From positions 4,588,001-4,652,000 of the forward strand of contig NZ_CP015992.1 of the NCBI RefSeq assembly GCF_001708505.1: a stretch of DNA of 64,000 bases, read 5' to 3'. The position numbers were made by a program, and so were the translations under genes. Positions 19,939 through 29,919 of this stretch are shown here, one piece after another. The notes beneath the pieces are model-generated. The model saw only the letters and a list, made by a program, of their open reading frames with translations. It searched no databases and was not told the origin of the DNA. The stretch comes from Pseudomonas sp. TCU-HL1. Its GTDB lineage: Bacteria > Pseudomonadota > Gammaproteobacteria > Pseudomonadales > Pseudomonadaceae. Within the stretch, counting starts at the first letter, position 1; each line of letters opens with the position of its first letter.

Positions 19939-21159
19939 TTACGCCTGGGTCAGTTTGGCGACGGCGCGCTCGAAACGATCCAGGCCTTCATCGATGTCCG
20001 CATCCGGGATCACCAGACTGGGCGCGAAGCGCACCACGTCCGGGCTGGCCTGCAGAACCATCACGGCCTCCTTCTCGGCGGCGTTCAGCACGTCTTTCGC
20101 CTTGCCCATCCAGGCTTCGGAAAGGACGGCGCCGATCAGCAGGCCGAGACCACGAACTTCGGAGAAGATGCCGTACTTGCTGCCGATCGCTTCGAGACGG
20201 GCCTTGAAACGGTCATGTTTGGCGTTGACGCCAGCGAGCACGTCCGGGGTGTTGATCACGTCCAGCACGGCTTCGGCCACGGCGCTGGCCAGCGGGTTGC
20301 CACCGTAGGTGGTGCCGTGGGTGCCGACGGCAAGGTGCTTGGCGATCTCGGTGGTGGTCAGCATCGCGCCGATGGGGAATCCGCCACCCAGGCTCTTGGC
20401 GCTGGAGAGGATGTCCGGGGTGACGCCGTAGTGCTGGTAGGCGAACAGGTGGCCGCTACGCCCCATGCCGCTCTGTACTTCGTCGAAGATCAGCAGCGCG
20501 TTGTGCTCGTCGCACAGCTTGCGGGCGCCTTCCAGGTAGGCCTTGTCTGCCGGCAGCACGCCGCCTTCGCCCTGCACGGGCTCCAGGACAACGGCGCAGG
20601 TCTTGTCGGAGATGGCGGCCTTCAAGGCTTCCAGGTCGTTGTAGGGAACGTGGCTGATGCCTTCCATCTTCGGCCCGAAGCCGTCGGAGTACTTCGGCTG
20701 GCCGCCAACGGTCACGGTGAACAGGGTACGACCGTGGAAGCTGTTGGTGGCGGAGATGATCTCGTGCTTCTGCGGGCCATAGACGTCGTGGGCATAACGA
20801 CGGGCCAGCTTGAAGGCCGCTTCGTTGGCCTCGGCACCGGAGTTGGCGAGGAACACGCGCTCGGCGAAGGTGGCATCCACCAGTTTCTTGGCTAGGCGCA
20901 GGGCCGGCTCATTGGTGAACACGTTGGAAACGTGCCAGATCTTGTTGGCCTGTTCGGTCAGCGCCTTGACCAGTGCCGGGTGCGCATGGCCGAGGGAATT
21001 CACAGCGATGCCGCCGGCGAAATCGATCAGCTCGCGACCGGATTGGTCCCAGACTCGTGATCCCTCACCACGCACCGGAATGAAAGCGGCGGGGGCGTAG
21101 TTGGGAACCATCACCTTGTCGAAATCGGCGCGCTCGACCTGCGCATGCTCAACGGACAT
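19939..21159 (-). CDS. aruC: Succinylornithine/acetylornithine aminotransferase
   Basis: A 406-residue class III PLP aminotransferase, third step of the pathway (succinylornithine to succinylglutamate semialdehyde); the enzyme also acts on acetylornithine in arginine synthesis. The PLP lysine is Lys255 in SSAKSLGGGFPIG; DEVQSGMGR (226-234) and the phosphate-binding NSGAEANE (107-114) are present. It is the first gene of the operon, with GGAG before the ATG and two ArgR-type half-sites upstream (21223-21238, 21274-21289). Confidence 0.95.
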   Translation of the reverse strand: MSVEHAQVERADFDKVMVPNYAPAAFIPVRGEGSRVWDQSGRELIDFAGGIAVNSLGHAHPALVKALTEQANKIWHVSNVFTNEPALRLAKKLVDATFAERVFLANSGAEANEAAFKLARRYAHDVYGPQKHEIISATNSFHGRTLFTVTVGGQPKYSDGFGPKMEGISHVPYNDLEALKAAISDKTCAVVLEPVQGEGGVLPADKAYLEGARKLCDEHNALLIFDEVQSGMGRSGHLFAYQHYGVTPDILSSAKSLGGGFPIGAMLTTTEIAKHLAVGTHGTTYGGNPLASAVAEAVLDVINTPDVLAGVNAKHDRFKARLEAIGSKYGIFSEVRGLGLLIGAVLSEAWMGKAKDVLNAAEKEAVMVLQASPDVVRFAPSLVIPDADIDEGLDRFERAVAKLTQA

Positions 21160-21222
21160 CAGTTTCTCCTGCCATGTACGGCTAGTGATGAAAGGATTGT
21201 AGGGACTGATTCGGGGTTGGCA

Positions 21223-21238
21223 TTGCCGCCATGCGACA
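21223..21238 (-). promoter_or_regulatory. ArgR half-site upstream of aruC (proximal)
   Basis: On the minus strand TGTCGC, 8 bases, AA, a perfect match to the ArgR half-site as I recall it, 64 bases before the aruC ATG. ArgR activates the aru operon with arginine. Confidence 0.65.
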
Positions 21239-21273
21239 ACTTCTTACAGCGCCAACCCCGCGAAATCCGGCGC

Positions 21274-21289
21274 TTATGGAAATGCGACA
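21274..21289 (-). promoter_or_regulatory. ArgR half-site upstream of aruC (distal)
   Basis: A second perfect TGTCGC-N8-AA on the minus strand, 51 bases further upstream in the same orientation, which is consistent with activator binding. Confidence 0.65.
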
Positions 21290-21559
21290 GAAAGCGTCGG
21301 GAAGGCGCAGTTTAAACGCTGACCGCCACGGCCATGCACCCGTGGGGAAAATTTCTCCACGGGGTGACTGATGGGTATTCATGCACGAGGGAGTTGGAAA
21401 ACTTGTGGGCGAATTCATTGGCCAAGGGCAGCGCAGCTGCCCCATGGGAATCCGAAAGGCAGGCCTGCTTGGCGAGTAAACATCCACATTCGTAGAACGT
21501 GGACTTGCTTTGGCCCCCGATAAGGGGGCCCGGCCTACCTACGCGACTCAGGCCCCACC

Positions 21560-21643
21560 GTAGGGTGCGCCATGCGCACCGGGGATTCGTGCCAGCGGAC
21601 CTTCATTCGATTGACGGCCCGTGGTGCGCACGGCGCACCCTAC
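21560..21643. repeat. Long inverted-repeat element between argR and aruC
   Basis: Two 21-base arms (21560-21580 and 21623-21643; GTAGGGTGCGCC-type) are complementary with one mismatch around a 42-base loop. Sequences of this GTAGGGTGCGCC kind are dispersed widely in Pseudomonas intergenic regions. It sits in the 621-base gap between argR (stop at 21781) and aruC (start at 21159). Apart from this repeat and the ArgR half-sites I see no gene in the gap. Confidence 0.7.
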
Positions 21644-21780
21644 CTGCTCGGCTCCGTCCCTCTATCCAGACAACTTGAGTCGTCACAGGCAGAGCCGGTG
21701 ACTCATGGCATCCTCAGGACGTGGCTGCCCAAGTTCACATGAATTCGCCCCCACAAGAGAGAAGCAGGGAGAGAGAAGGA

Positions 21781-22767
21781 TCAGCCGCGTTCGGCCACGG
21801 CGACCGGCTGCTGGGTGTCGAAGGGGCTGGAGCCACGACGCTGGTTGCGGTCTTCGCGAGGGGTAACGCCGAAGAAGTTGCGGTAGGCGCTGGAGAAGTG
21901 CGGGCCGGAGGAGAAGCCGCAAGACAGGCCGATCTGGATGATCGACTTGCTGGTCTGCATCAGCATCTGGCGTGCTTTATTGAGGCGCAACTCCAGGTAG
22001 TACTGACTGGGCACCCGGTTCAGGTACTGCTTGAAGATCCGCTCCAGCTGGCGACGGGACACACAGACGTGCTGGGCGATTTCGTCGGTCGTCAGCGGCT
22101 CTTCGATATTGGCTTCCATCAGCAGCACGGCCTGGGTCAGCTTCGGATGGCTGGAGCCCAGACGGTTCTGCAGCGGAATGCGCTGGCGCTCGCCACCCTC
22201 GCGGATGCGCTCGACCACCAGTTCCTCGGACACCGCGCCAGCCAACTCCGCCCCGTGATCGCGAGCGAGCACCGCCAGCAGCAGGTCAAGTACGGCCAGG
22301 CCGCCACATGCGGTAAGGCGATCCCTGTCCCAGTCGAACAGGTGACTGGTTGCAATCACCTTGGGGAAGCGCTCGGCGAAATCGTCCTGCCAGCGCCAGT
22401 GCACCGCCGCGCGATAACCGTCCAGCAGCCCCAGTTGCGCCAACGGGTAAACACCCGCAGAGAAGGCACCGACTACACAGCCGGAACGCATCAGTTGCTT
22501 GATGGCCGCGGAAAGCGCCGGAGCGACCTGCGCCGGCGGCTCGTCCGCCACCAGGAACAGGCGCTGTTGCCCCTCGAGCTTGCCGGCCCAGGCTTCGCCG
22601 GGCAGGCGCCAGGCGCCTTCGGCGGCCGGCTCGGCCTGCAGGAAGGTTATCTCGTATACCACTTCCGGATGGAGTCGCTGGGCAACGCGCAAGGCTTCCT
22701 CCGCCAGCGCCAGGGTCAGCGCCTTGGTACCGGGCCAGAGGAGAAAAGCGATTCGATGGGCAGTCAT
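21781..22767 (-). CDS. argR: Arginine-responsive AraC-family regulator ArgR
   Basis: A 328-residue regulator of the Pseudomonas ArgR type, unrelated to E. coli ArgR. An N-terminal DJ-1/GATase1-like sensor domain (about 5-180, LLWPGTKALTLALAEEALR) is followed by a C-terminal AraC helix-turn-helix pair (about 220-320, TDEIAQHVCVSRRQLERIF and IQIGLSCGFSSGPHFSSAYR). It activates aru and aot transcription with arginine and represses biosynthetic genes. ATG at 22767 gives the usual N-terminus. It lies 96 bases after aotP in the same direction and is probably read as part of the aot operon, so it would also control itself. Confidence 0.93.
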   Translation of the reverse strand: MTAHRIAFLLWPGTKALTLALAEEALRVAQRLHPEVVYEITFLQAEPAAEGAWRLPGEAWAGKLEGQQRLFLVADEPPAQVAPALSAAIKQLMRSGCVVGAFSAGVYPLAQLGLLDGYRAAVHWRWQDDFAERFPKVIATSHLFDWDRDRLTACGGLAVLDLLLAVLARDHGAELAGAVSEELVVERIREGGERQRIPLQNRLGSSHPKLTQAVLLMEANIEEPLTTDEIAQHVCVSRRQLERIFKQYLNRVPSQYYLELRLNKARQMLMQTSKSIIQIGLSCGFSSGPHFSSAYRNFFGVTPREDRNQRRGSSPFDTQQPVAVAERG

Positions 22768-22863
22768 GGCAGGCAGCTTAGCAGACCCCGGCAAAAGGAA
22801 TGGGACAAGACGGACACAGGCTTGGAATGCAGTGCGGCGACCCTGGGGCCGCCGCGTCGGGAG

Positions 22864-23628
22864 TCACTTCAGGCTGCCGGAAAGGAATTGCTTGAGGCGA
22901 TCGGATTGCGGGTTGGCCAGCACTTCCTTCGGACAACCACGCTCTTCCACCAAGCCCTTGTGCAGGAACACCAACTGGTTGGACACCTCGCGGGCGAAGC
23001 CCATTTCGTGGGTCACCACCACCATGGTGCGGCCTTCTACGGCCAGGTCCTTCATGACCTTGAGCACTTCACCCACCAACTCCGGGTCAAGGGCCGAGGT
23101 GGGCTCGTCGAACAGCATCACCTCCGGTTCCATGGCCAGGGCACGGGCGATGGCCACGCGCTGCTGTTCGCCACCGGACATGTGCGCCGGGTAGGCGTCC
23201 TTGCGATGGGCCACGCCCACCTTGGCCAGGTAATGCTCGGCCTTTTCGATGGCTTCCTTCTTCGGCACGCCGAGCACATGCACGGGCGCCTCGATCACGT
23301 TTTCCAGGGCGCTCATGTGCGACCAGAGATTGAAGTGCTGGAACACCATCGCAAGACGCGAACGCATGCGCTGCAATTGCTTCGGATCAGCTGCCTTGAG
23401 CCCCCCGTCCCTGTTGGCGACCAGTTTCAGCTCCTCGCCATTAAGGAGGATCTTGCCGCCGTGAGGCTGCTCCAGCATGTTGATGCAGCGCAGGAAGGTG
23501 CTCTTGCCCGAGCCGCTCGAGCCGATGATGCTGATGACGTCGCCGGCCTTGGCCGCCAGGGACACACCCTTGAGCACTTCGTGGGTGCCATAGCGCTTGT
23601 GCAGGTCTTGGACTTCCAGTTTGTACAT
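22864..23628 (-). CDS. aotP: Arginine/ornithine ABC transporter ATP-binding protein
   Basis: A 254-residue polar-amino-acid-type ATPase. Walker A GSSGSGKST is near residues 36-44, the ABC signature MSGGEQQRVAIARAL near 150, and Walker B VMLFDEPTSALDPE near 172. It drives import through AotQ/AotM of substrate delivered by AotJ. It is the fifth gene of the aot operon, 19 bases after aotO. Confidence 0.95.
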   Translation of the reverse strand: MYKLEVQDLHKRYGTHEVLKGVSLAAKAGDVISIIGSSGSGKSTFLRCINMLEQPHGGKILLNGEELKLVANRDGGLKAADPKQLQRMRSRLAMVFQHFNLWSHMSALENVIEAPVHVLGVPKKEAIEKAEHYLAKVGVAHRKDAYPAHMSGGEQQRVAIARALAMEPEVMLFDEPTSALDPELVGEVLKVMKDLAVEGRTMVVVTHEMGFAREVSNQLVFLHKGLVEERGCPKEVLANPQSDRLKQFLSGSLK

Positions 23629-23647
23629 GGTTTCGGTCTCGTTTGGC

Positions 23648-24760
23648 TCAGTCGCTCAGCAGGCGTCCCTGACGAATGGGTTCACGGCCGGCCACCTTGG
23701 CCAGCCACAGTCCAGGTTGCGCGAAACGCATCCGCTCGCGCGCGAACAACACTCCATCCACCGAAGCGCACACCAAAGCGTGGCGGTCTTCCAGCGGATC
23801 GATCACCTCGAACACGGGGTCGCCCGCCCTGACCTTGGCCCCGGCGGGTTGCAGGAAACTCACCACACCGGAATGCGGCGCATAAAGGTACTCGGCGCCC
23901 TCGAACGGCGTGGCCTCGCAGCAAGCGTCCGGCGCTGCCGGCCATTCACCGCTGATCAGGCCTTGGCCTGCAAGGAAGGCCAGGATGGCTTCGGCACGGG
24001 CCTCGGCCAACGGCTTGTCGGTGTCAACCATGCTGCCCAGCTCGACAGTAGTCGCCATGCATGCGGGCGGAATCGACGCTTCGGGGAATCGCTGGGCCAG
24101 GCGCAACCAGGGCAGCGAGCAGGACTCGTCGAAAGAGCTGCCACCGGAATCTTCAGCAGTCAGCACCGCACCGGCCTCCAGGCGCGCCGCCAGCGGGCGC
24201 AACTCGCTCCAGTGCTGCGGCAGGCAATAGAGGTGCACGGCCGCCTCGAAGTCGCAGTGCAGGTCCAGCACCAGATCAGCGTCGCAGGCATGTTGCAGCA
24301 GCAAACGTTGCAGGCCTGCCAGCTCGGAGCCCGCCGCAGGCAGTGCGGAGAAGGCGTCGTGCATCGCTTGACGGATCAGCACCACGTTCGCGTTTCCATC
24401 CGTACCCAGGCGCCCCTCCACCGAGCCCGCCACCAGGCTGGCCAGATCGAGGAAATCGCGGTTGAAGTTCTTGCCGCTGCCGAACTCGAAACGCCCCTGC
24501 TGGTTCGCCTGCAACAGCTGGCCGAGACCGATGGGGTTGGCCACCGGCACCAGCTCAATCAGGCCGGCCAGACGGCCCTGCTCTTCCAGCTCTCCGAGAC
24601 GGCGCTTGAGCTCCACCGCCACGCGCATACCCGGCAGTTCATCGGCATGCAGCGAGGCCTGGATATACGCCTTGCGCCCGCCACTGCCAAAGCGAAAGAC
24701 ACTCAGTTGGCGGCGGGTCCCCAGGCACCCCCAGGGCAATTCATGGTCGATACGTTGCAT
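23648..24760 (-). CDS. aotO: AotO, AstE/aspartoacylase-like zinc hydrolase in the transport operon
   Basis: A 370-residue member of the succinylglutamate desuccinylase/aspartoacylase family. Metal-ligand motifs are visible: HADE near residue 38 (HxxE) and the later His in LVLDLHCDFEA near 190. A C-terminal segment (about 290-350, HSGVVSFLQPAGAKVRAGD) looks like a barrel-sandwich domain absent from AstE. Its place between aotM and aotP is the order I remember from P. aeruginosa, where its function is unclear; it might hydrolyse an imported N-acyl amino acid. It follows aotM after 4 bases. Confidence 0.85.
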   Translation of the reverse strand: MQRIDHELPWGCLGTRRQLSVFRFGSGGRKAYIQASLHADELPGMRVAVELKRRLGELEEQGRLAGLIELVPVANPIGLGQLLQANQQGRFEFGSGKNFNRDFLDLASLVAGSVEGRLGTDGNANVVLIRQAMHDAFSALPAAGSELAGLQRLLLQHACDADLVLDLHCDFEAAVHLYCLPQHWSELRPLAARLEAGAVLTAEDSGGSSFDESCSLPWLRLAQRFPEASIPPACMATTVELGSMVDTDKPLAEARAEAILAFLAGQGLISGEWPAAPDACCEATPFEGAEYLYAPHSGVVSFLQPAGAKVRAGDPVFEVIDPLEDRHALVCASVDGVLFARERMRFAQPGLWLAKVAGREPIRQGRLLSD

Positions 24761-24764
24761 GGCA

Positions 24765-25463
24765 TCAGGCCTTGCGAGGGGCCAGGTAGGCCAGGTAGCG
24801 GTGCTCGGCAGCCTTGAACAGCCGCACCAGGACGAAGGTCAGGCACAGGTAGAACGCGCCGGCGGTGATGAAGGCCTCGAACGGCAGGTAGTACTGCGAG
24901 TTCACGGTGCGAGCAGCGCCGGTGATGTCGATCAGGGTCACGATGGACGCCAGGCTGGTGGTGTGCAGCATCATGATGACTTCGTTGCTGTACTGCGGCA
25001 GCGCGCGACGCAGGGCCGACGGCAGCAGGATGCGACGGTAGAGCTTGCCGCGGGACATGCCCATGGCCTTGGCCGCCTCGATCTCGCCATGGGGCGTGGC
25101 CTTGATGCTGCCTGCGAGGATTTCTGCGGTGTAGGCGCTGGTGTTGATGGCAAAGGCCAGGCAGGCACAGAAGGTCGCATTGGACAGGTAAGGCCAGAGC
25201 ACGCTCTCGCGCACCGCCTCGAACTGGGCCAGGCCGTAATAGATAAGGAACAGCTGCACCAGCATCGGGGTGCCGCGGATCACGTAGGTATAGAGCCAGG
25301 CCGGGAAGTTCACCCAGGGCTGCCTGGACACGCGCATCAGCGCCAGCGGCACGGCCGCAGTCAAACCCAGGGCCAGGGAAATCGCCAGGAGCTTGAGGGT
25401 TACCAGTACGCCGCCAAGGTAGAGCGGCAGGCTCTCCCAGATCACGTTGTAGTCGAAGATCAT
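24765..25463 (-). CDS. aotM: Arginine/ornithine ABC transporter permease AotM
   Basis: A 232-residue HisM/GlnP-type permease with about five membrane segments and the cytoplasmic coupling motif (EAAKAMGMSRGKLYRRILLP) that contacts the ATPase. It pairs with AotQ. The start overlaps the aotQ stop by 4 bases. Confidence 0.95.
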   Translation of the reverse strand: MIFDYNVIWESLPLYLGGVLVTLKLLAISLALGLTAAVPLALMRVSRQPWVNFPAWLYTYVIRGTPMLVQLFLIYYGLAQFEAVRESVLWPYLSNATFCACLAFAINTSAYTAEILAGSIKATPHGEIEAAKAMGMSRGKLYRRILLPSALRRALPQYSNEVIMMLHTTSLASIVTLIDITGAARTVNSQYYLPFEAFITAGAFYLCLTFVLVRLFKAAEHRYLAYLAPRKA

Positions 25464-26149
25464 AGTTCAGCCGCCTTGATGCCTGCCGAATAGCGACGCT
25501 CCATGTAACGCAGCGCCAGCAGGGAAACGCTGGTCAGCACGAGGTACAGGGCAGCTACCGCAAGATAGAAGGTGAAGGGTTCACGGGTCGCATCCGCTGC
25601 GCTCTTGGCCTTGAACATCATGTCCTGCAGGCCGACCACCGAGATCAGCGCGGTGGCCTTGGTCATCACCAGCCAGTTATTGGTGAAGCCGGGAATCGCC
25701 AGGCGGATCATCTGCGGCACCAGGATGCGAAAGAACACCTTGGTCCCGCTCATGCCATAGGCCAGGCCAGCCTCGCCCTGCCCTTTCGGGATGGCCATGA
25801 AGGCACCACGGAAGGTTTCCGAGAGGTAGGCGCCAAAGATGAAGCCAAGCGTGAACACGCCGGACCAGAACGGGTCGAGGTCGATGTAGTCCTCGTAGCC
25901 GACCATGGGCGCCACGACGTTCACCACCTGCTGACCGCCATAGAAGATCAGCAGGATCAGCACCAGGTCAGGGATGCCGCGGATCACTGTGGCATAGGTC
26001 TCGCCCAGCAGGGATAACCACTTGATCGGGGAAAGTCGGAAAGCTGCACCGACCAGGCCGAGCACCGCTGCCATGGTTATGGAAGACAAGGCCAGCAATA
26101 AGGTGAGCCAGGCACCCTCGAGAATGGTCGAGCCGTAGCCGTTGAGCAT
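25460..26149 (-). CDS. aotQ: Arginine/ornithine ABC transporter permease AotQ
   Basis: A 229-residue HisQ-type permease with about five membrane segments and the coupling region GEAGLAYGMSGTKVFFRIL. It is the first membrane subunit after aotJ, from which it is separated by a terminator-like hairpin (26204-26244). Confidence 0.95.
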   Translation of the reverse strand: MLNGYGSTILEGAWLTLLLALSSITMAAVLGLVGAAFRLSPIKWLSLLGETYATVIRGIPDLVLILLIFYGGQQVVNVVAPMVGYEDYIDLDPFWSGVFTLGFIFGAYLSETFRGAFMAIPKGQGEAGLAYGMSGTKVFFRILVPQMIRLAIPGFTNNWLVMTKATALISVVGLQDMMFKAKSAADATREPFTFYLAVAALYLVLTSVSLLALRYMERRYSAGIKAAEL

Positions 26150-26203
26150 GATTCAGATCCTCATGCAGCGCGCCGGGATGTTCCGGGCGGCACCGCCACA
26201 ACG

Positions 26204-26244
26204 AAAAAGTGGCACAAACCGCTATGTGAAGTTTGTGCCACTTT
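26204..26244 (-). terminator. Attenuating hairpin between aotJ and aotQ
   Basis: A perfect 14-base stem (AAAGTGGCACAAAC / GTTTGTGCCACTTT, loop 11) starts 13 bases after the aotJ stop and ends in five T on the minus strand. It would terminate or stabilise most aotJ transcripts, giving more binding protein than permease. Confidence 0.8.
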
Positions 26245-26257
26245 CAGGGAAAAGCGA

Positions 26258-27040
26258 TTACTCGCCGTAGACGTCGAACTTGAAGTACTTGTCCTGCACT
26301 TCCTTGTACTTGCCATTGGCGCGAATGGCGGCGATGGCAGTGTTGATCTTCTCGGCCAGGGCCTTGTCGCCCTTGCGCACGGCGATACCTGCGCCTTCGC
26401 CGAAGTACTTCTTGTCAGTGAAGGCCGGACCTACCAGGGCAAAGCCCTTGCCGGCGTCGGTCTTGAGGAAGCCATCGTCGATGTTCACGACGTCCGCCAG
26501 GGTGGCATCCAGGCGGCCTGCGGTCATGTCCAGGAAGATCTCGTTCTGAGAGCTGTAGCGCACCACTTCGACACCCGCCGGCGCGAAGACATCGGTGGCG
26601 TAACGGTCATAGATGGACGCGCGCTGCACGCCGACTTTCTTGCCCTTGAGGTCGGTCAGCGGGTCATTGATGACAGCGCCTTCCTTCATCGCGAGTCGCG
26701 CGGGGGTGTGGTAGTACTTCTTGGTGAAGTCCACCGACTTCAGGCGCTCTTCGGTGATGGTCATGGACGACAGCACGGCATCGAACTTGCGAACTTTCAG
26801 GGCGGGAATCAGACCGTCGAACTCTTGCTCGACCCACTTGCACTCAACCTTCATCTCCGCGCACAGGGCGTTGCCGATGTCGTAGTCGAAGCCAGTGATG
26901 GTGCCTTCCGGGGTCTTGAAGGCAAAGGGCGGATAAGCCGCTTCAATACCAATGCGCAGAGGCTTGGCGTCATCGGCAATGGCGGCCAGCGGCGACAACA
27001 GGGACAGCGCCATGGCGCCGAGAAGTGCAATCTTCTTCAT
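26258..27040 (-). CDS. aotJ: Arginine/ornithine-binding periplasmic protein
   Basis: A 260-residue solute-binding protein with a signal peptide (about 1-22, MKKIALLGAMALSLLSPLAA) and the ArgT/HisJ-type family signature near residues 52-65 (GFDYDIGNALCAEM). It captures arginine and ornithine in the periplasm for AotQMP. GAAGGAG precedes the ATG. An ArgR-type operator lies about 165 bases upstream (27198-27239). Confidence 0.95.
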   Translation of the reverse strand: MKKIALLGAMALSLLSPLAAIADDAKPLRIGIEAAYPPFAFKTPEGTITGFDYDIGNALCAEMKVECKWVEQEFDGLIPALKVRKFDAVLSSMTITEERLKSVDFTKKYYHTPARLAMKEGAVINDPLTDLKGKKVGVQRASIYDRYATDVFAPAGVEVVRYSSQNEIFLDMTAGRLDATLADVVNIDDGFLKTDAGKGFALVGPAFTDKKYFGEGAGIAVRKGDKALAEKINTAIAAIRANGKYKEVQDKYFKFDVYGE

Positions 27041-27197
27041 ATTATGACTCCTTCAAAGGGTATGGCTTCTGTTGGCAGCGCGCGAGTTCGCCCAGACGGT
27101 CCACAAATTGTAGAAAGAGTCGTCGTCTTTGCCGGCGAGTGGCGGCAGGCAAAAGGCTCCGACTGGGTGTGCGGCATTCTAGCCACACCCCTTAAGC

Positions 27198-27239
27198 CGA
27201 TATTTCTTCAATGCGACAACAAATTACAGAAGCGCAGGA
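27198..27239 (-). promoter_or_regulatory. Candidate ArgR operator upstream of aotJ
   Basis: On the minus strand a perfect half-site TGTCGC-N8-AA (27203-27218) is preceded in the same orientation, with 21-base spacing, by a weaker half TCCTGC-N8-AA. The two-half direct-repeat layout is as I recall for P. aeruginosa ArgR sites. Confidence 0.6.
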
Positions 27240-27611
27240 GAGGGGGATGAAGACGATTGACAGGCACACAGAAAAGTGCCGAAAAGATGAGGCACAAAAC
27301 CAATATTAAAAGCAATTATCGGACCATAAAATATAGGCGCCTTTTATTCCGAGGCCTGTCGAATTCCAACTTGTTTCCCAAGCCCCGAAGAACGCCCTGA
27401 AAGGGAGCGCCGCGTTTCCATTGGAACCAGATAGGGGCGCCCCGTAACACCGACTGTTACTCCACAGCCCCTCTCCCGCCCAAAACTCGATAAAAAATCG
27501 GCATTTGCGGCGCCGAACTGATGCGCCTCCCTTGGCAGCGATTTCAATCGCAAAACCAGCCCACGCAAGCACGCACCGTCACTCTCCGCCGTTGATGCCC
27601 CGTGAAAATGC
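27240..27611. other. aotJ/acsA spacer
   Basis: About 370 bases between the aotJ operator and the acsA terminator. I see no credible gene; short frames here have no recognisable similarity or ribosome sites. Confidence 0.4.
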
Positions 27612-27648
27612 AAAACCCCGCCCCGGCTTGTGGCCGGAGCGGGGTTTT
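27612..27648 (-). terminator. Rho-independent terminator of acsA
   Basis: AAAACCCCGC and GCGGGGTTTT arms, with a further CCGGC/GCCGG pair inside, starting 14 bases past the acsA stop. Confidence 0.85.
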
Positions 27649-27662
27649 GCCTCAGGGCCGGG

Positions 27663-29618
<1,956 letters not shown>

Positions 29619-29639
29619 GGGTCTTACCTCGGTGGGTAG

Positions 29640-29648
29640 TTGTTTTTG
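29640..29648 (-). promoter_or_regulatory. Candidate Hfq/Crc site in the acsA leader
   Basis: CAAAAACAA on the minus strand, about 22 bases before the acsA ATG, fits AAnAAnAA. Acetate use is under carbon catabolite repression in pseudomonads, so control here is plausible. Confidence 0.45.
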
Positions 29649-29801
29649 TATGGCGCCTTTTGTATCCCCCGCCCCTCTGTAGGGCCATTCGACCATGGTC
29701 TTACCAAACCCGGACTATGGTCGAAGCTCCGAAAATGACGTACGGCCGGGGCTTGGCGAACATGCGCCACCCAAGCACGCCGCCCCCTTTTTCCAGCGCG
29801 C

Positions 29802-29837
29802 AAAAAAAACCGACCCATATCCAGGGATATGGGCCGG
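29802..29837 (-). terminator. Rho-independent terminator of putP
   Basis: A 13-base near-perfect stem (29810-29822 with 29825-29837) followed on the minus strand by eight T, about 80 bases past the putP stop. Confidence 0.88.
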
Positions 29838-29919
29838 TGAAGCACTATCGGGTCGTAGGTGAGAGCCCGGGCAAGCCCGGATGACAGCACGCGGACGACC
29901 GGCCGCGTGCCGCACAGAA

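Noticed and set aside
27306..27572. Small minus-strand frame between acsA and aotJ
   Set aside because: No family features and no Shine-Dalgarno box; region best explained as spacer with regulatory signals.
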